Of a DNA stretch of 64,000 bases, positions 24,094 to 35,514 are shown one piece after another (positions within the stretch are counted from its first letter, which is position 1; every line of letters starts with the position of its first letter). The stretch lies in the NCBI GenBank assembly GCA_000711775.1, contig ARYC01000714.1:1-64000 (forward strand). Direction: 5' to 3'. The position numbers and the translations under genes are program-made. Under the pieces are notes generated by a model. The model was not told the origin of the DNA. It ran no database searches and worked only from the letters and a program-made list of their open reading frames with translations. Origin of the DNA: Oxytricha trifallax. Lineage: Eukaryota; Ciliophora; Spirotrichea; Sporadotrichida; Oxytrichidae.

Positions 24094-26838
24094 ATGGAAA
24101 GAATATAAAAACAAAGTAACAAGAAGAAATCTAAGAAAGATGCATATGACTTATAATAAGAAAAACAACTAACTGATATTTTAGATGAAGAATCGCTTTA
24201 TAGTGCTAATTAATTTAATAATTTCATTCAATTAAACCAAGGAAAAGTGAAGTAAACGATCACAGATTTAGATCAATTTTCAAATGATAAATTTGAGTAT
24301 GCCCTATTAGATATATAAATGACTTACAAAGGCCCTTAAGAAGATAAACTTTTCACCAGGTTTCCCAGTCACTAGAAAAATATGCGCAGAGGCAACACTC
24401 TATTAGAAATTGAAAATTTAGAAAGTAAGGATGTGAAAGTGAAATGGTTAAGAAGAGGGCTTTGCAAATTTTATGACATGAAATTAGATTACATTAACAA
24501 TTTGAAGTTGTAAGTCAATCAAACAAGTGATATTAACCTCAAACTTTACACGATGGGTCCTGTTTTTAATTTCTTAAAAAATTAAGACAACAAGGAACAA
24601 TAAAATTCAGTGTAAATTATTAGGACCTCAAAAGCAAATGGTGAGAATATTCAAATATCATACAGCTAAGATTTACAAGCTTGGATTATAGCTTCTAAAA
24701 ATGTATGTATAGCAGCGAGAAACATTGATGACTTGCATTACTACAAAGATTATAGATTTTAATACGCTACCTTAATGGGCTTATATTGGCTGAAATTCAT
24801 TCAAAATTACAGAGAAATATAATTAGAGGAGCTCAAGAAAGATTTATAGTATAAAACATTGATAGGTGAATATGTTAGCAATAAAGGGTATTAGCATATA
24901 ATCAAGTATGACTAATGTGGAATTCTGTTTTACTCAATTGTTGACTTAACTTAGGAAGATTAACTCTGTGTAAATCCATTTGATGCTTAAGAGTTCTTCA
25001 AAAAGTATGGACTTTAATCAGTTAAAATCTAGGATGAAGGGAGCTTCGATAACTACAGTGATTTATGCTCGAAGCTTTTGTTAATTCATAAAGAAATCGC
25101 TGAAGCTTCTATAACAGACGAAGAGGAAGGCTCTGTGATATAAAGCATTATATAATAATTTATTTCTGAGATAGTATAAGTAAACTATAATTGAATGAAT
25201 AATTAGAATAGTAATATGATAGAGTTTTTATCAAGACTTTTTAAATTTAAAATCCTTGATATCAAGATTTAACAAAATAGTCTTTATTTAATCTAATATT
25301 TAAAAGATTTAAGAGGGTTTATTTAATTGGAAATGATAGCAATTTAAATTCAAAGGTTCTTTCATTAAGCAAACTTAAAACCAATGAATATCGTATATTC
25401 AGGAAACTAAGAGAAAAACTAAAACATTTCGTTGAAGATGAACAGAAAATATGGGGCAAATAAGAATAAACTTAGATAAAATTCAAACCTAAAACTGACG
25501 AGTATCTTGGCAAGCTCACTTAATTTAAGAATGAAATCATATCATTTGGAAATGGATACAAACTGCCTCATGATAAAACCCCATATATCAATTAAGACAC
25601 AAAGATTGGGGGAAAGAACAATTAAATTAAAAATTAATTATAATTGGCGTATAATTATAATGTTTGGGCTAATTATTATAACTATTGGCTAGATTAATTG
25701 TCCTTATAAAATAAACCAATCAGGGTGTGTAAATTTGATTTTAGCCTAATTATATTTAATCTCAGCCAATAATATTTAATTTTTAACTTAATTGTTCTTT
25801 TCCCCAATCTTCGTGTCTTAATTGATCTATAGGGTTTTATAATAATTTGATAATTGTAAATAAATATACATTGTAAATTTTTATTATATCAAACTTTATC
25901 AATTGATTGGAGATATAGCTTTTGATTAAATATGCCAAAGAAATGATAATGGTTAACTCAGTGATCAAGCAAATACACTTAGAAATTTATTGAATGCTAG
26001 ATTTGTTGATTTTATTCTAGAAATGATTGAGGTACTCAAACATAAAATATAGCTGAGACAAGTTAATGAGTATAAAATTAACTTTGACTAGCATTATTTC
26101 ACTTCAAAAGCATTTTAAAGTGCTATATAAACTGATCAAAAGATCTATGGTATTCTTTAAGAAGAAGAAAAAACAACACATAATTAGGAAATTTAAGATG
26201 ATCAAAAATTGCCGTTATATATAGGTTTATTATTTGAAAACAAAAGCGAAGAAAAAATAAAGGTATATTTGAGAGAAAACCTTGAATTTCTTAACAAATA
26301 ACTTTTAGAAAAGAATGATACTGGCACTAAATCTTAAATTGAGGAATAGCTTTCAAATTTATTAGATAATGACTCATAAAATAATCAAATGAGTTATGCA
26401 AAAGATTTTCATCTTACTACTCTATATTTCGGTGATAGTCGTGAAGTAAAGTCTCTAAATCCAATATTTACTGAGCAGTTTAAAGAATTCACTTAAATCA
26501 GAGTTCGATTAAGCGCTATTGTTTATGTACCAAACAAAATCGCAGTTGGAGTGGCATTTATTCAAGATGACTGTATTAAAAGTGAAAACAAATTCACTCA
26601 TGTGACTTTGATGTGTGGAGAATGGACGCCAAATATGTCAAATATAGTACTAGAGGCTTTGTTCAATCGCAGAAGAGGAAAGGCAAGAGAACTATACTCG
26701 CAGTTGACGGAAGAGGGTATTCATGAAAGTTAAGTTTAAGAGTTTGCGGTTGAGATTAATAGAAAACAGGAAACAGTATTTGTTATTTCATTCTTTGATC
26801 ATTTAGATATTGAAGGGGAAATGAGAAAGTTTTATTGA
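24094..26838 (+). CDS. RNA ligase-like protein with C-terminal 2H-phosphoesterase domain
   Basis: The N-terminal half has a nucleotidyltransferase motif I of the KxNG type (SKANGENIQISY), then WIIASKNVCIAARN, GEYVSNKGYQHIIKYD and DEEEGSVI, the pattern of RNA/DNA ligases that form a lysyl-AMP. The C-terminal part has the paired motifs HLTTLYFGD and HVTLMCG, the two H-x-T motifs of 2H phosphodiesterases that open 2',3'-cyclic phosphates. Together they would suit RNA repair or tRNA splicing in the manner of Trl1-type ligases, though no kinase domain is seen between them. A TGA near 25192 with a frame change before LSLSKLKTNEYR points to an IES at about 25150-25300. A repeat-family IES (25571-25847) is removed at TGATAA to restore LPHDNCKQIY. 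Stop is TGA 26836-26838. Confidence 0.62.
25571..25847. mobile_element. Inverted-repeat element, family B copy 2, acting as IES (pointer TGATAA)
   Basis: TGATAA occurs at 25571-25576 and 25848-25853. Excising 277 bp between joins GYKLPHD to NCKQIY and the frame then continues through LYQLIGDIAFDQICQR without a stop. The insert's termini, TGATAAAACCCCATATATCA and its inverse TTGATCTATAGGGTTTTAT, match copy 1 at 21567-21837. Confidence 0.8.
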
Positions 26839-27220
26839 TCATTTATAAATATTGTTGGGGATGAAATGGAATGGGAAAATGTGATTATACTATAAAAAAT
26901 CTCATATAATATATGACTTTACTTAATTGTTAATAAATTATTTTGATTTCTTTGTTTTTGTAAGATTTAAAATGAAGTAGATATACTAAGCCTAATTTAT
27001 TATGATAATAAGGTAAGAATATGGCAAAGTTGAAATAAATTTACATATTATCTAAAATAGAAATAGTTAGCAAAATACATATAACTATCCATTATCTATA
27101 ATATTTAAAGATAAAATATACTCAAATAAAAAAATCTAAAGTGTGAGTTCTCCGAATTATTTACAAGTCATCAATAAGAATAATAATTAGAATTAATTTT
27201 GATAAATAATTAAACATAAA
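26839..27220. other. AT-rich spacer, convergent gene ends
   Basis: This short spacer lies between the 3' ends of the ligase-like gene (plus) and the CENP-V/GFA-like gene (minus). No further gene or repeat is seen. Confidence 0.5.
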
Positions 27221-29265
27221 TCACTCCTCAGTCTTTGAGAATTTAGTAATCTCATTAGTTAATATCTCATTTTCCCAATTCTATCCATCAAATGTCTTCC
27301 ATTCTATACCTCCTGGGAACACTCCTTAATTCCATCCATCAACACAGTATATAGTGATAGCGTAGCAATCAGGATTCGACCTTGGCTGATAGAAAGAGCA
27401 AATTCCACAATTCTTGCAGAACAGATGCACGGCTTTCTTAGTGTTGAAAGTGTACTTTTAGAGCGATTATTAAATTAGATAGAAACTTGCTCTGGGGTGA
27501 AATGTAACGAACCTTTACCAAGTCTATCTAGAGCTCTCTCCCCTACCTAGTTCATAAGGGCTAGGAGAGGGAACGCTGCTGGGCAACTGGCAGCGAATCC
27601 TCCGATGAACAAATGATCATCGAGGACAGCAAGAATGTATTTTTCTACAGAAAAAAGTTACCAGAGTCGAACTAAGACTCACCTCAGGACATGGACGATA
27701 GGTACTACTACTAAATACCAAACAAACAAAATACCCATAACCTAAGTCATACTTTTGAACTTTGCTAGAAGGTAATACAACCTCACACTAACAAACTTAG
27801 CCACAAATAAATCATGATTGATGATGAACAAATCAGAAATCAATACATGGATTTAAGCAATTTCGCCAAAAATTTCCTAGCTAACACCAACAAACAAAAC
27901 CTCAATCCACCATCTGAAGAAGATTGGATCTCAGATGAAGAAGATGAGGAAGAAGCTTACCTAGCCTTTGAAAGAGAACAACTCTACTACTAGAAAAGAT
28001 ACTACTATAAACTTAAACTGTACTAAAAGAAGAGGAAAAAAGCTTCAAAACACAACACCCAAAGACCCCTATACCAAAACCCCATTGTGGAAGATGCGGA
28101 AAGAGAAAGAACTTTTGAGGTAACACAAAAGCTACCTAACTTTAAAGACAACACTGTAATACAACCACAGTAATATAAACCTCAATTTTTCAATTCAAGT
28201 AAATCCAACTCACTGAAAATGGAGACTTAACTCAACCCCATTCCCCAACTCCCAATGTAGCACACAGAACCAAACTACCTAACAAAGATATTAGAGGAAT
28301 CACTCCAACTGACCTCTAAGATATGCGAAGAATCACCCAAGAATTCTAACTAGGTAATACCTAAGGTACTAGATACTATACCAGAATCCTAGGTACTAAA
28401 TATGGAACTGGACATAAGAAATCCCATCAGAACAGAAACTGCTCAAAATCTGATCATAGATTCAATAGAAGATATAAACCTCATACATATACTAATGTAC
28501 AAAGGGATTAAACCAGATATTCTTTTGGAAACAACAAGAGTTTAATAAATTCTTTCAGAAAGTATCATGTACAAATCAATGTAATATGACATAAGATACA
28601 AACTACTCTAGAAACTTATTAACTCCAAAAACAGTAATTAAGACCCAAGATTTGAAAAATGGGAAATCCAATTACTTAACTAACTAAGTTCTATATACTA
28701 AGGAGAACTTTAACTAAGAAGCTTACAAGAGAGAGAGCACTTCTCACCAACGATAAAAACAGTTCACAAGAAAAATTCAACGTTGGCCTATCTCTTCCAA
28801 AAATTAAGCAGCCCACTTTCCAACTCAGAAAGAGACAGAGAAACGAAAATAGAAAGAAAAAGAAATGGCTCCAGAAGATGACAGAGAAGAAGAAAATTAA
28901 GATGAATTTTTAGTGAGACAGTTAATGCCCAAATTAACTTATAATCACTTGAACTTATAAAAGGGCTTATCCCTTACATATATTAAACATATACCAGATA
29001 GGGGGTCCCCAGAGACCTCAATGTGATCTAATTATTATTATTATTATTATTATTACTTTTAGAGCGAATCTTCGCCTGAAATCAATGTGAATTTGTCATG
29101 CTATACTACGAAGTGATGATTTTGTTTCATAAGACAGATAGAGCAATTGCACTTGTAAACTTCTACTTTTTAAGGTGCTAAAGCTTCAAATCTTACTGAT
29201 TGGCAGTGACAGCCTCCAGTGATCTTTATATCATTAAATACAGAGATATCTTAGGATCCTTCCAT
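27221..29265 (-). CDS. CENP-V/GFA-domain (Mss4-like zinc fold) protein, split by a retroelement
   Basis: The protein begins MEGSQDISVFNDIKITGGCHCQ. It carries the GFA/CENP-V zinc motifs G-G-C-H-C, YKCNCSICLMKQNHHFVV and HLFCKNCGICSFYQPRSNPD, with FDGQNWENE near the C-terminus. Members bind two zinc ions; some are carbon-sulphur lyases and CENP-V binds centromeric chromatin. Coding sequence is interrupted after SGEDS by 1.6 kb. Removing 27467-29053 plus one copy of the 14-bp repeat TACTTTTAGAGCGA yields SGEDSLQKYTFNTKKAVHLF with no frame error. Stop TGA is at 27221-27223. The length (about 140 residues) suits the family. Confidence 0.87.
27467..29053 (+). mobile_element. Non-LTR-retroelement-like insertion with (TTA)n tail, now an IES
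   Basis: A 1587-bp insert sits inside the CENP-V-like gene, flanked by identical 14-bp repeats TACTTTTAGAGCGA (27453-27466 and 29054-29067). Its plus-strand 3' end is a (TTA)n run (about 29031-29054), and its plus strand is A/C-rich and T-poor, unlike the surroundings. A 14-bp variable-type target duplication with a simple-repeat tail is the mark of target-primed reverse transcription (LINE/SINE). A GC-richer 5' segment (27480-27660) contains a strong hairpin (CGCTGC...GCAGCG near 27570). It carries one ORF (27814-28881) but no reverse transcriptase, so it is either 5'-complete and non-autonomous or a deleted LINE. Confidence 0.75.
27814..28881 (+). CDS. Retroelement-borne ORF, unknown protein
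   Basis: The frame has 355 codons from ATG 27814 to TGA 28879-28881, using many TAG/TAA Gln codons and so adapted to the ciliate code. The product is hydrophilic and charged: an acidic early segment (SEEDWISDEEDEEEAYL), a Lys/Tyr-rich stretch, and Leu-rich helical segments later. A second frame overlaps its end (ATG at 28865 to TGA at 29024-29026, starting MAPEDDREEENQ). No zinc knuckle, RRM, endonuclease or reverse-transcriptase motif is visible. By position it resembles an ORF1-type protein of a non-LTR element, but that is inference. Confidence 0.5.
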
Positions 29266-29331
29266 TTTAAGTAAGATAATTTGTTATAATTATAATTAAT
29301 TTATTAAATTCCAAGAATATTCAAAGTCACA

Positions 29332-30224
29332 TGCTTTTGCTAAACAAATTTGAAGTGTCAGAATTTTGGACTAAATTTTCTCAAAGATAACAAAAACCCT
29401 AGTAAAATTTACATTCTATCTATATTGTTTAGGGTTGATATATCAGAAGTAAGATTCAGAATTAGGAAAGTATTTGATTGGGTAACTGATTCAATTTTGA
29501 AAGGTGATCCTCCAAGTTTTACAATAAAAGATATGAAAAACTTAAACTAAAGCTCTATCGATTTTGACTTTTAACAAATGCGGACGGTTGTTAATTATGA
29601 TTCAGTAAAGAATATGAGCATTTCTATAATCGAAAACTCTTTTCATTTCAGTACACTTGAATTTATGATGTTATGATTTATCTTATATAGACAAACTTCT
29701 TGTGATTATGGATTTCATAGATGCTCATCTTCAAAAGATACAAAAAGAGCAGTAATAAAATCTAGGGTCATAGATTCACTAATTAAAAGTGAATAAGAGA
29801 GCTGTTTACTATTCTCTCATTGATAGTAATATAGGCTCGACCATGGAATTGGATGGTTACATTTCAGAAATTTGCTTGATACTCTCGTTGCATAGAGATG
29901 ACCTCTTGATTGTAAGAATTTTACCACATATTGACAACTTAATGTCTACTTTAGAAAGCCTCTTCGAAAGGATTGATGTTTGGAGGAGGCATAGATTCAG
30001 ACCTTTCTGAGGAGCTTTTGATAAACTAGCTTTAAATTCCAAGTTTAACTGATGAGTAGTTTTATGAAAAGATTTTACCAAAATTAAAAGCCAAAGTAGT
30101 GCTGCTAGTTGAGAAAGATACAGTTTTCAGCAGGTTAACTTAGCAGTAGTACTTTATTCAAAATAGAGAACACATACTTTTATTAACTGTAGGTATTTAT
30201 ATTTGACTGTTGAGATATTGATAT
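29332..30224 (+). CDS. SPO11: SPO11 meiotic DNA-cleaving protein, 5' part
   Basis: The segment encodes the N-terminal winged-helix part with the catalytic tyrosine region VNKRAVYYSL, matching KRDIYY of Spo11/TopoVIA. ELDGYISEICLILSLHRDDLLI, SSKGLMFGGGID and the start of the TOPRIM fold KVVLLVEKDTVFSRL follow, ending ...HILLLT. A GT-AG intron at about 29911-29953 joins LLI to EASSKGLMFG. Another intron begins GTAGGT at about 30190 and runs into the 12-bp pointer AGATATTGATAT (30213-30224). The next MDS lies inverted at 30944-30630. A one-base frame break near 29670 and the exact start are unresolved. SPO11 makes the meiotic double-strand breaks; in ciliates meiosis happens in the micronucleus. 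Confidence 0.85.
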
Positions 30225-30254
30225 GAAATATTTTTCATAAATCATTTTAAATAT

Positions 30255-30590
30255 AAAAGCAAGATTTGAGCGAGAAGGATAAATTAAAGATTTATTCCCT
30301 CCTAACTAAACCCTACTTTAAGAATTACTCAGAATAAGGTAAGTATTAGGGTATTATTAATTATATCTTATTTAGAATGTCACTCTGAAATACATAAGAG
30401 TATCTTGAAAAACTTACAGCTTTACAAAGGTCATCTGATTCTAATGGAAAGGGAAAATAAAAAATTCGAAATAGAAGCTTTAACTGTAGTTTAAAACGAA
30501 TTAAATTTGCACGAAGATCATCATATGGATGAAAATGATGCTCTTACATAGCTTCTAACTTATTATATTGATATATTTCTTAACTATTGA
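30255..30590 (+). CDS. SPO11: SPO11, last MDS
   Basis: It starts at the 15-bp pointer AAAAGCAAGATTTGA (30255-30269) and continues LSEKDKLKIYSLLTKPYF. A GT-AG intron (GTAAGTATTAGG...TTATTTAG, about 30340-30375) follows, then the C-terminal helices, including KFEIEALTVV, which aligns with the K-x-E-I-x-A-L element near the Spo11 C-terminus. Stop is TGA 30588-30590. The preceding piece of protein is found in reverse orientation just downstream. Confidence 0.85.
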
Positions 30591-30629
30591 TAATTTTCAA
30601 ATCTATTATTGATAATTCTTAGAATATAT

Positions 30630-30944
30630 TCAAATCTTGCTTTTTAATGTCCTTAAAATCTTACATAAATGGACCAATCCATTGAATAAGTGGACAGTTA
30701 ATATCATCTTAGTCAACTGATGAATTCTATAAAAGTTAATATAACTCAAATCTCATTAAGATTACTTAGTTTCCAAAAGCATATTGAAAATATATATCAG
30801 CCCCAAATGAATCAGCATCACCCAGGTATAAGATTGGTAAATGTGCAATTTAACTTAGCATTTTAACAAACCTTTTGGTTGCATAATCAGGATATCCTTT
30901 TCCCTATAAATGTAAAATTTATTATCATTTCAATATCAATATCT
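30630..30944 (-). CDS. SPO11: SPO11, inverted internal MDS (TOPRIM core)
   Basis: Read on the minus strand this encodes the centre of the SPO11 TOPRIM domain: GKGYPDYATKRFVKML, then LPILYLGDADSFGADIYFQY (D-x-D metal site) and PLIQWIGPFM. It is bounded by inverted copies of the two pointers used by its neighbours: ATATCAATATCT (30933-30944), pairing with 30213-30224, and TCAAATCTTGCTTTT (30630-30644), pairing with 30255-30269. Flipping it into place gives HILLLT-GKGYPD across a spliced intron on one side and DIKKQDLSEKDKLKIY on the other, both in frame. The gene is therefore scrambled in order 1-3-2 with segment 2 inverted. Confidence 0.92.
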
Positions 30945-31017
30945 TATAATGTCTAGATAAAATCACATGCTTCATATTTTACATATAAATTTATCTTAAA
31001 TTAAAAGTAAACTAAAT

Positions 31018-33563
31018 TCATTAACCATAAATATCATTAGCTTCTTTGATTCCTTTATGAACGATATAGTCCGAGTGTACTTTAAGCACATCTAATAAAT
31101 TTCCAGTCTGAGTTCTTGCCTCGACTTAATCCAGCCAATCATTGAATAAAAATTTAAGTTATGGAGCCAGATAAGAAACTGTATAATGTGCATCTGCCAA
31201 ATTTCCTTCATTTACTTGACACATTGCATAGTTCAAGAGTTTTACCTGCCTTGTGATCTTTGAATCACCTTCTTTTTCAATGTAAACTGTAGTCAAATAT
31301 AAGTTAGGCATTAAATAATATAGTTGATAAGGTTTATCTGTCAAGATACTCTCGATCAAAGTTAGAGATCTTATTCATCAAACCAAGCCTTAAATACCCT
31401 CTGCAATATCCTCCAAGACTCTAATAAATATTAAATTAGAATTAAGTTTCATTACATTTTAAGGTGAGAACAGATTGAACATAGCTCTCTCGTGCATTTT
31501 GATATATTCTTTCCTTAAAGATTCTGGGGTTTCTAGTTAAATGCTTTATAGCTTATTGATCAAACTGTCTCCAAGGTAATCTTCATTAAATTATGTCAAA
31601 TCTTGGTACAAGTTTCCCCTAATATCATCGTCTTTAACTCCAGAATACAAATCTCTCTAAGTGTGATAAATATATCTCTTCAAAGCCTTAGCATACTTGA
31701 AATGATAGACATCGCAAATTTTATCGTAGTTTTCTTGAATATCTGAAACTTCTTCTTGCATATGCTTAATATGGCTATTATAGAGGTGTTGATATTCAAG
31801 TAAAGTGTCTAAGAATGGCTCCTCAACCTATTAAATTGATAAATTATTCTAACAAATTACCTCATTTTGAATTTAGACCAGGTGGATTTTCTTTTGCTAA
31901 CCATGATTCTCTGTGATCCTCTTGAATAACATCTCTAATTCCAATAGTGATTGATCTAAGCACGCTTTCATATCAATTAGTTTCTAAAAATTATATATAA
32001 ATCATTTTATTTACCTTTTCTTTCTCATTAAATTGCTCGATTTCATTGATAAATCTCTGCATTAATTAATACCAATAAATATTAGAATTTTTTAATTAAG
32101 ATCTTATTTTGTGATTTCATAAGTTATAGAGCTTTGTACTAAATAATTATGAAATCTAAAGTAACTTTATTTATCTTTAAAAATTCTAGCCAAATAGTTA
32201 AGGGAAACTTAATTAAATGTATAAAATTACCAAATAATTATTATTCAAAAATACATTTTTTATGTATTAATAAGTAATAATGTTTTGAATCTCATTTCAA
32301 TTTGAATGCTCTCATCCACTTATTGCAAATGTGGAATGACGCCCTTTTCCAAATGATTTATCATAATATTTGCATATTACTCCAGTTTTTCAGCTTGACT
32401 TGAGTCAATTTGATTCTCATCAATATCAAGTACTGGATTGTGCAGTGGCAAGGGATTATAGCTAAAATTAAGGATGCCCTTATAGGTGCTATTCTCTTGA
32501 TAGTTAATTTGCTCGATGACTATTTCGTTTTTAAGGTCAAAACTGGCGTTAATTTGCTTGTCTAATCTACCTTTTTCAGCTTCGATTTCCTTAGCGACTT
32601 ACATAATTTTAATTTGGAAGAGTTTTATGTGATTTCTGTAGTAATCTACGTCGCTGTCATTGAAGTCTCTCTGCTTGGCAACTGCTTGCTTATGAATGTT
32701 GTCCAAATAAGAAATCATCTCGAAATTTATGCGGCGAAGCTCTGGAATTATTTCCTCTGATCCAAAAGGATTTTCGAAATTAAAACCCTAAAATGCATCT
32801 TAAAAAGCTAGATTTTAATTTTTTATTTCATTTTTTTAGGTAATAATACGAATTTAAATTATAAAAATAACCATCTATGCTTTGAATTTTGTATATATTT
32901 TTTTTTAATAATAATCTTAAAATTCCTATTAATCATTATTTTTTTCTCATTTAAATTTGTGTTTTTTGCATAAGACAATATCAAATATATTTTTTAAATC
33001 TATAATTAACTTGAAATAAAAAAGATTAAATTAATAATTTAAATTTATTCTAATTTTTGAGATATTAAATCTATGAGTTGTTGTGGCTCTTATTCTTATT
33101 TTGCTAGTCGCCTCTTAATTTCTTGAATCTGTTCCACAGGTTACTGCTTTACTAAACCTTAACTAATAGACTTTTTCTTAAGTGCTTTCTCTAATTTTTA
33201 GATATCATTGCTTATATTTAATCTTTTAAAGATTTCTTACTCCAATTCCTCACTTTTAAGCTATAAAATGAATTAAAAAAATCATTAAAAAAGCATACTT
33301 TTTATATAATTCTCTCTTCAATTACTCTCTCCCTCTCAAGCATTCTTTTATTGTAATATAAATTGGCCATTCCTATGGTAATAATTCATGAAATAATAGT
33401 CATTTTTATTTACCTCCAAGATATACAGCTAATCCAGTGTATAAAATTCCTTGAAAGATCAGTTTTCCCCTATACTAAATTTTAATGAAAATATAGCTTA
33501 CAGTTTTATGGTGCTGTTTTGAACTTTATTTTTCCAAATTATTCTGAACTTAGACATTCTCAT
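31018..33563 (-). CDS. Mic60/mitofilin-like inner-membrane organising protein
   Basis: The N-terminus is basic (MSKFRIIWKNKVQN), with a single membrane span near residue 30 (IFQGILYTGLAVYLGGMANLYY) and long coiled coils (RMLERERVIEERIIQK, LKSEELEQEIFKRL). The C-terminal domain contains VKLLNYAMCQVNEGNLADAHYTV and FNDWLDQVEARTQTGNLLDVL, which fits the mitofilin signature (E-x-G-x-L-x-x-A then DW-hydrophobic-x-x-A/V). Mic60 forms crista junctions of mitochondria. Several GT-AG introns and likely IESs interrupt it (for example near 33270, 33385, 32000 and 31850). Stop TGA is at 31018-31020 after one Gln TAA. The family assignment rests on topology and the C-terminal motif. Confidence 0.55.
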
Positions 33564-33779
33564 TGCTAAATAATCTACTGAATTAGTTATTATTGAGAAT
33601 GTAATTTTTTCTTAGTTTTCCCATGTTTTTGCTTTAACTTAGCATCTCTAATTAATTTATTATTATTAATTTGCCATAAATAATTTCATCTAAATTGTTA
33701 TAAAATTTCTACATATCCATAATAATGTATTCTCCTCTCTTATAGATATTTGAGAATAATTTACTAATCTAAAGACAAC

Positions 33780-35051
33780 ATGCCCCAACTAACACTATCA
33801 GATAAAATCAACCAACTCCCTAGTCATTCATAACTTGATAAATAAGTAATGAAGCCAAAGGCCTCAGGAAATTTATTATATCAATACCAGAATAAAGAAT
33901 TTCCCTTTGCCAAGGGACCTGTAAAAGTCCCACTTAGAAGAATAAGTGAGAATAAGTTTATACATTTAGCATTAAGTAGTCTATTTAATATATGGGTTAG
34001 GGGCAAGGATAATGGGTCAAGGAGGAATTTAGGTTTATAAGCTACGTGAAAATGTATTTATAAGTTTGTTGCTAATCATAGCGCAGTAATTGCTTAGAGC
34101 AGAAGTAAATCCGCACCAAAAGTCAAACAAACCCTAAAATAAAGCTTACTCAGTGATTACGGAGTGTCCATCCACAGTCACCTCAAGTAACTTGAGTCAT
34201 AAGTTGAGTAAACAAACTTCTTAGGAGGCCATCAGATTTAAGCTGAATTCAGAGCTAAGATGGTAGACTGGATGTTGGAAGTTCTAACCACCTTCAAAAA
34301 TTCCGATCAATCCTTTTTCCTTTCAATAAACATCATGGACAGATATTTCAAGCAAAACATGCAGAATTTACCTTCAAGTGAACTTCATCTCACAGGAGTC
34401 GTTTCCATGTTTATCGCCTCAAAGTATGAGGATATTGTACCCCTTATGATGAAGACAGTTATCAACAAAATTGGACACAATAAATTCTAACTTTCTCAAG
34501 TTGAAGAAAAAGAACTGGAAATACTTAAAACCTTAGGGTTCAATATTGGCTCTCCTACAGTCAAAGAATATGTGGACAGAATGGTAGAACAGCTTGGCGG
34601 ATAAATAATTAAGCCAGAATTACTAAATAGACAACTTGCTTGCTTGACTAAAATGACCTGCTATTCTTACAGTTTATAATAGACAACAACATCTCTTCTT
34701 GCTGCAGGAATTATCACTTTAGCACTTAAACAAGGACTATTTTATCATAAGAATATTATTATTTTTGGATAAATTAACTACTTTCCTAAATTTATGTATA
34801 AAAGACTAATCCAATCAGCCAAAGCTCCAATCGATAGTTTGATTAACCTTATCGCAGACTTTTCTCAACATAAAATCGAGGACATCCTTGATAAAAGCAA
34901 CGAGATGCTTAAGTTTGTGAGGAATTTCGAAACAGATTTCCCTCAATTAAGGAATTTAAAGATTGTTTATGGAGATGTCCTCAAGACTCTCAAATTTTAC
35001 AATCAAAAAGTCCTCACTTAAATCCTACACCAAAATGGTCCCTCCCAATGA
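33780..35051 (+). CDS. Cyclin (A/B-like cyclin box)
   Basis: The cyclin box starts FRAKMVDWMLEVLTTF and continues SFFLSINIMDRYFKQ and TGVVSMFIASKYEDI, with the Lys and Glu that contact the CDK. Then come LEILKTLGFNIGSPT and a second cyclin fold (LLAAGIITLALKQ). The N-terminal region is Gln/Lys-rich. It has one in-frame TGA at 34047-34049, avoided if a 31-nt GT-AG segment near 33935-33965 (GTGAGAATAAG...CATTAAG) is removed, which shifts to the frame IYGLGARIMGQGGI that leads into the box. No destruction box was identified with confidence. Stop is TGA 35049-35051. Confidence 0.8.
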
Positions 35052-35514
35052 ACATAAATTTTTCTCAATTTAAACAACTAAGAATAATGAGTTGAACAAT
35101 CATTAATTGCCTCATATATTTCTTTTTTATAGTGTAATAACTTTAAAAATCCAATATAAACAGTGTATTTAACATATTTATTTAAACATTGAAATGTCTA
35201 CAACTGTACAGACAGATAAGTTTTGTAAACATTGAGACTCGTATTCTACTATATAACAATAAACAACTATTTATCAAAGAGATTTAAAGCCGAAAGTTTG
35301 CATATATTGGCATTAATCTCTAATTTATCATAATTTATTTGTGCATATTATTATTAGAGTTAAATTTTTTAAATAAATCATTTATACTATTTATTCAGCT
35401 TTATTTAAATCGAAAAGCAAATATACTAAAAATTGTGAAGTAAAATCTGTTTCTTATATATAATTATCTATGAATATATTAAATTTCAATAATAATTAGA
35501 AATAATGAGTACAA
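35052..35514. other. AT-rich spacer
   Basis: The sequence between the cyclin gene and the next plus-strand gene is strongly AT-rich. No ORF or repeat is recognised. Confidence 0.5.

Noticed and set aside
27540..27610. Sequence CTGGGCAAC...GCGAAT resembling part of an HDV-like ribozyme at the 5' side of the retroelement
   Set aside because: Only the J1.1/4-like and J4/2-like pieces look similar. I could not form the required P1 and P2 helices with upstream sequence; a plain hairpin (CGCTGC...GCAGCG) explains the region.
34034..34064. TTTATAAG direct repeat flanking 23 bp that contains a TGA in the cyclin gene, as an IES
   Set aside because: Removing 23 bp puts the cyclin box out of frame. 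A 31-nt GT-AG segment slightly upstream gives the right frame and avoids the TGA.
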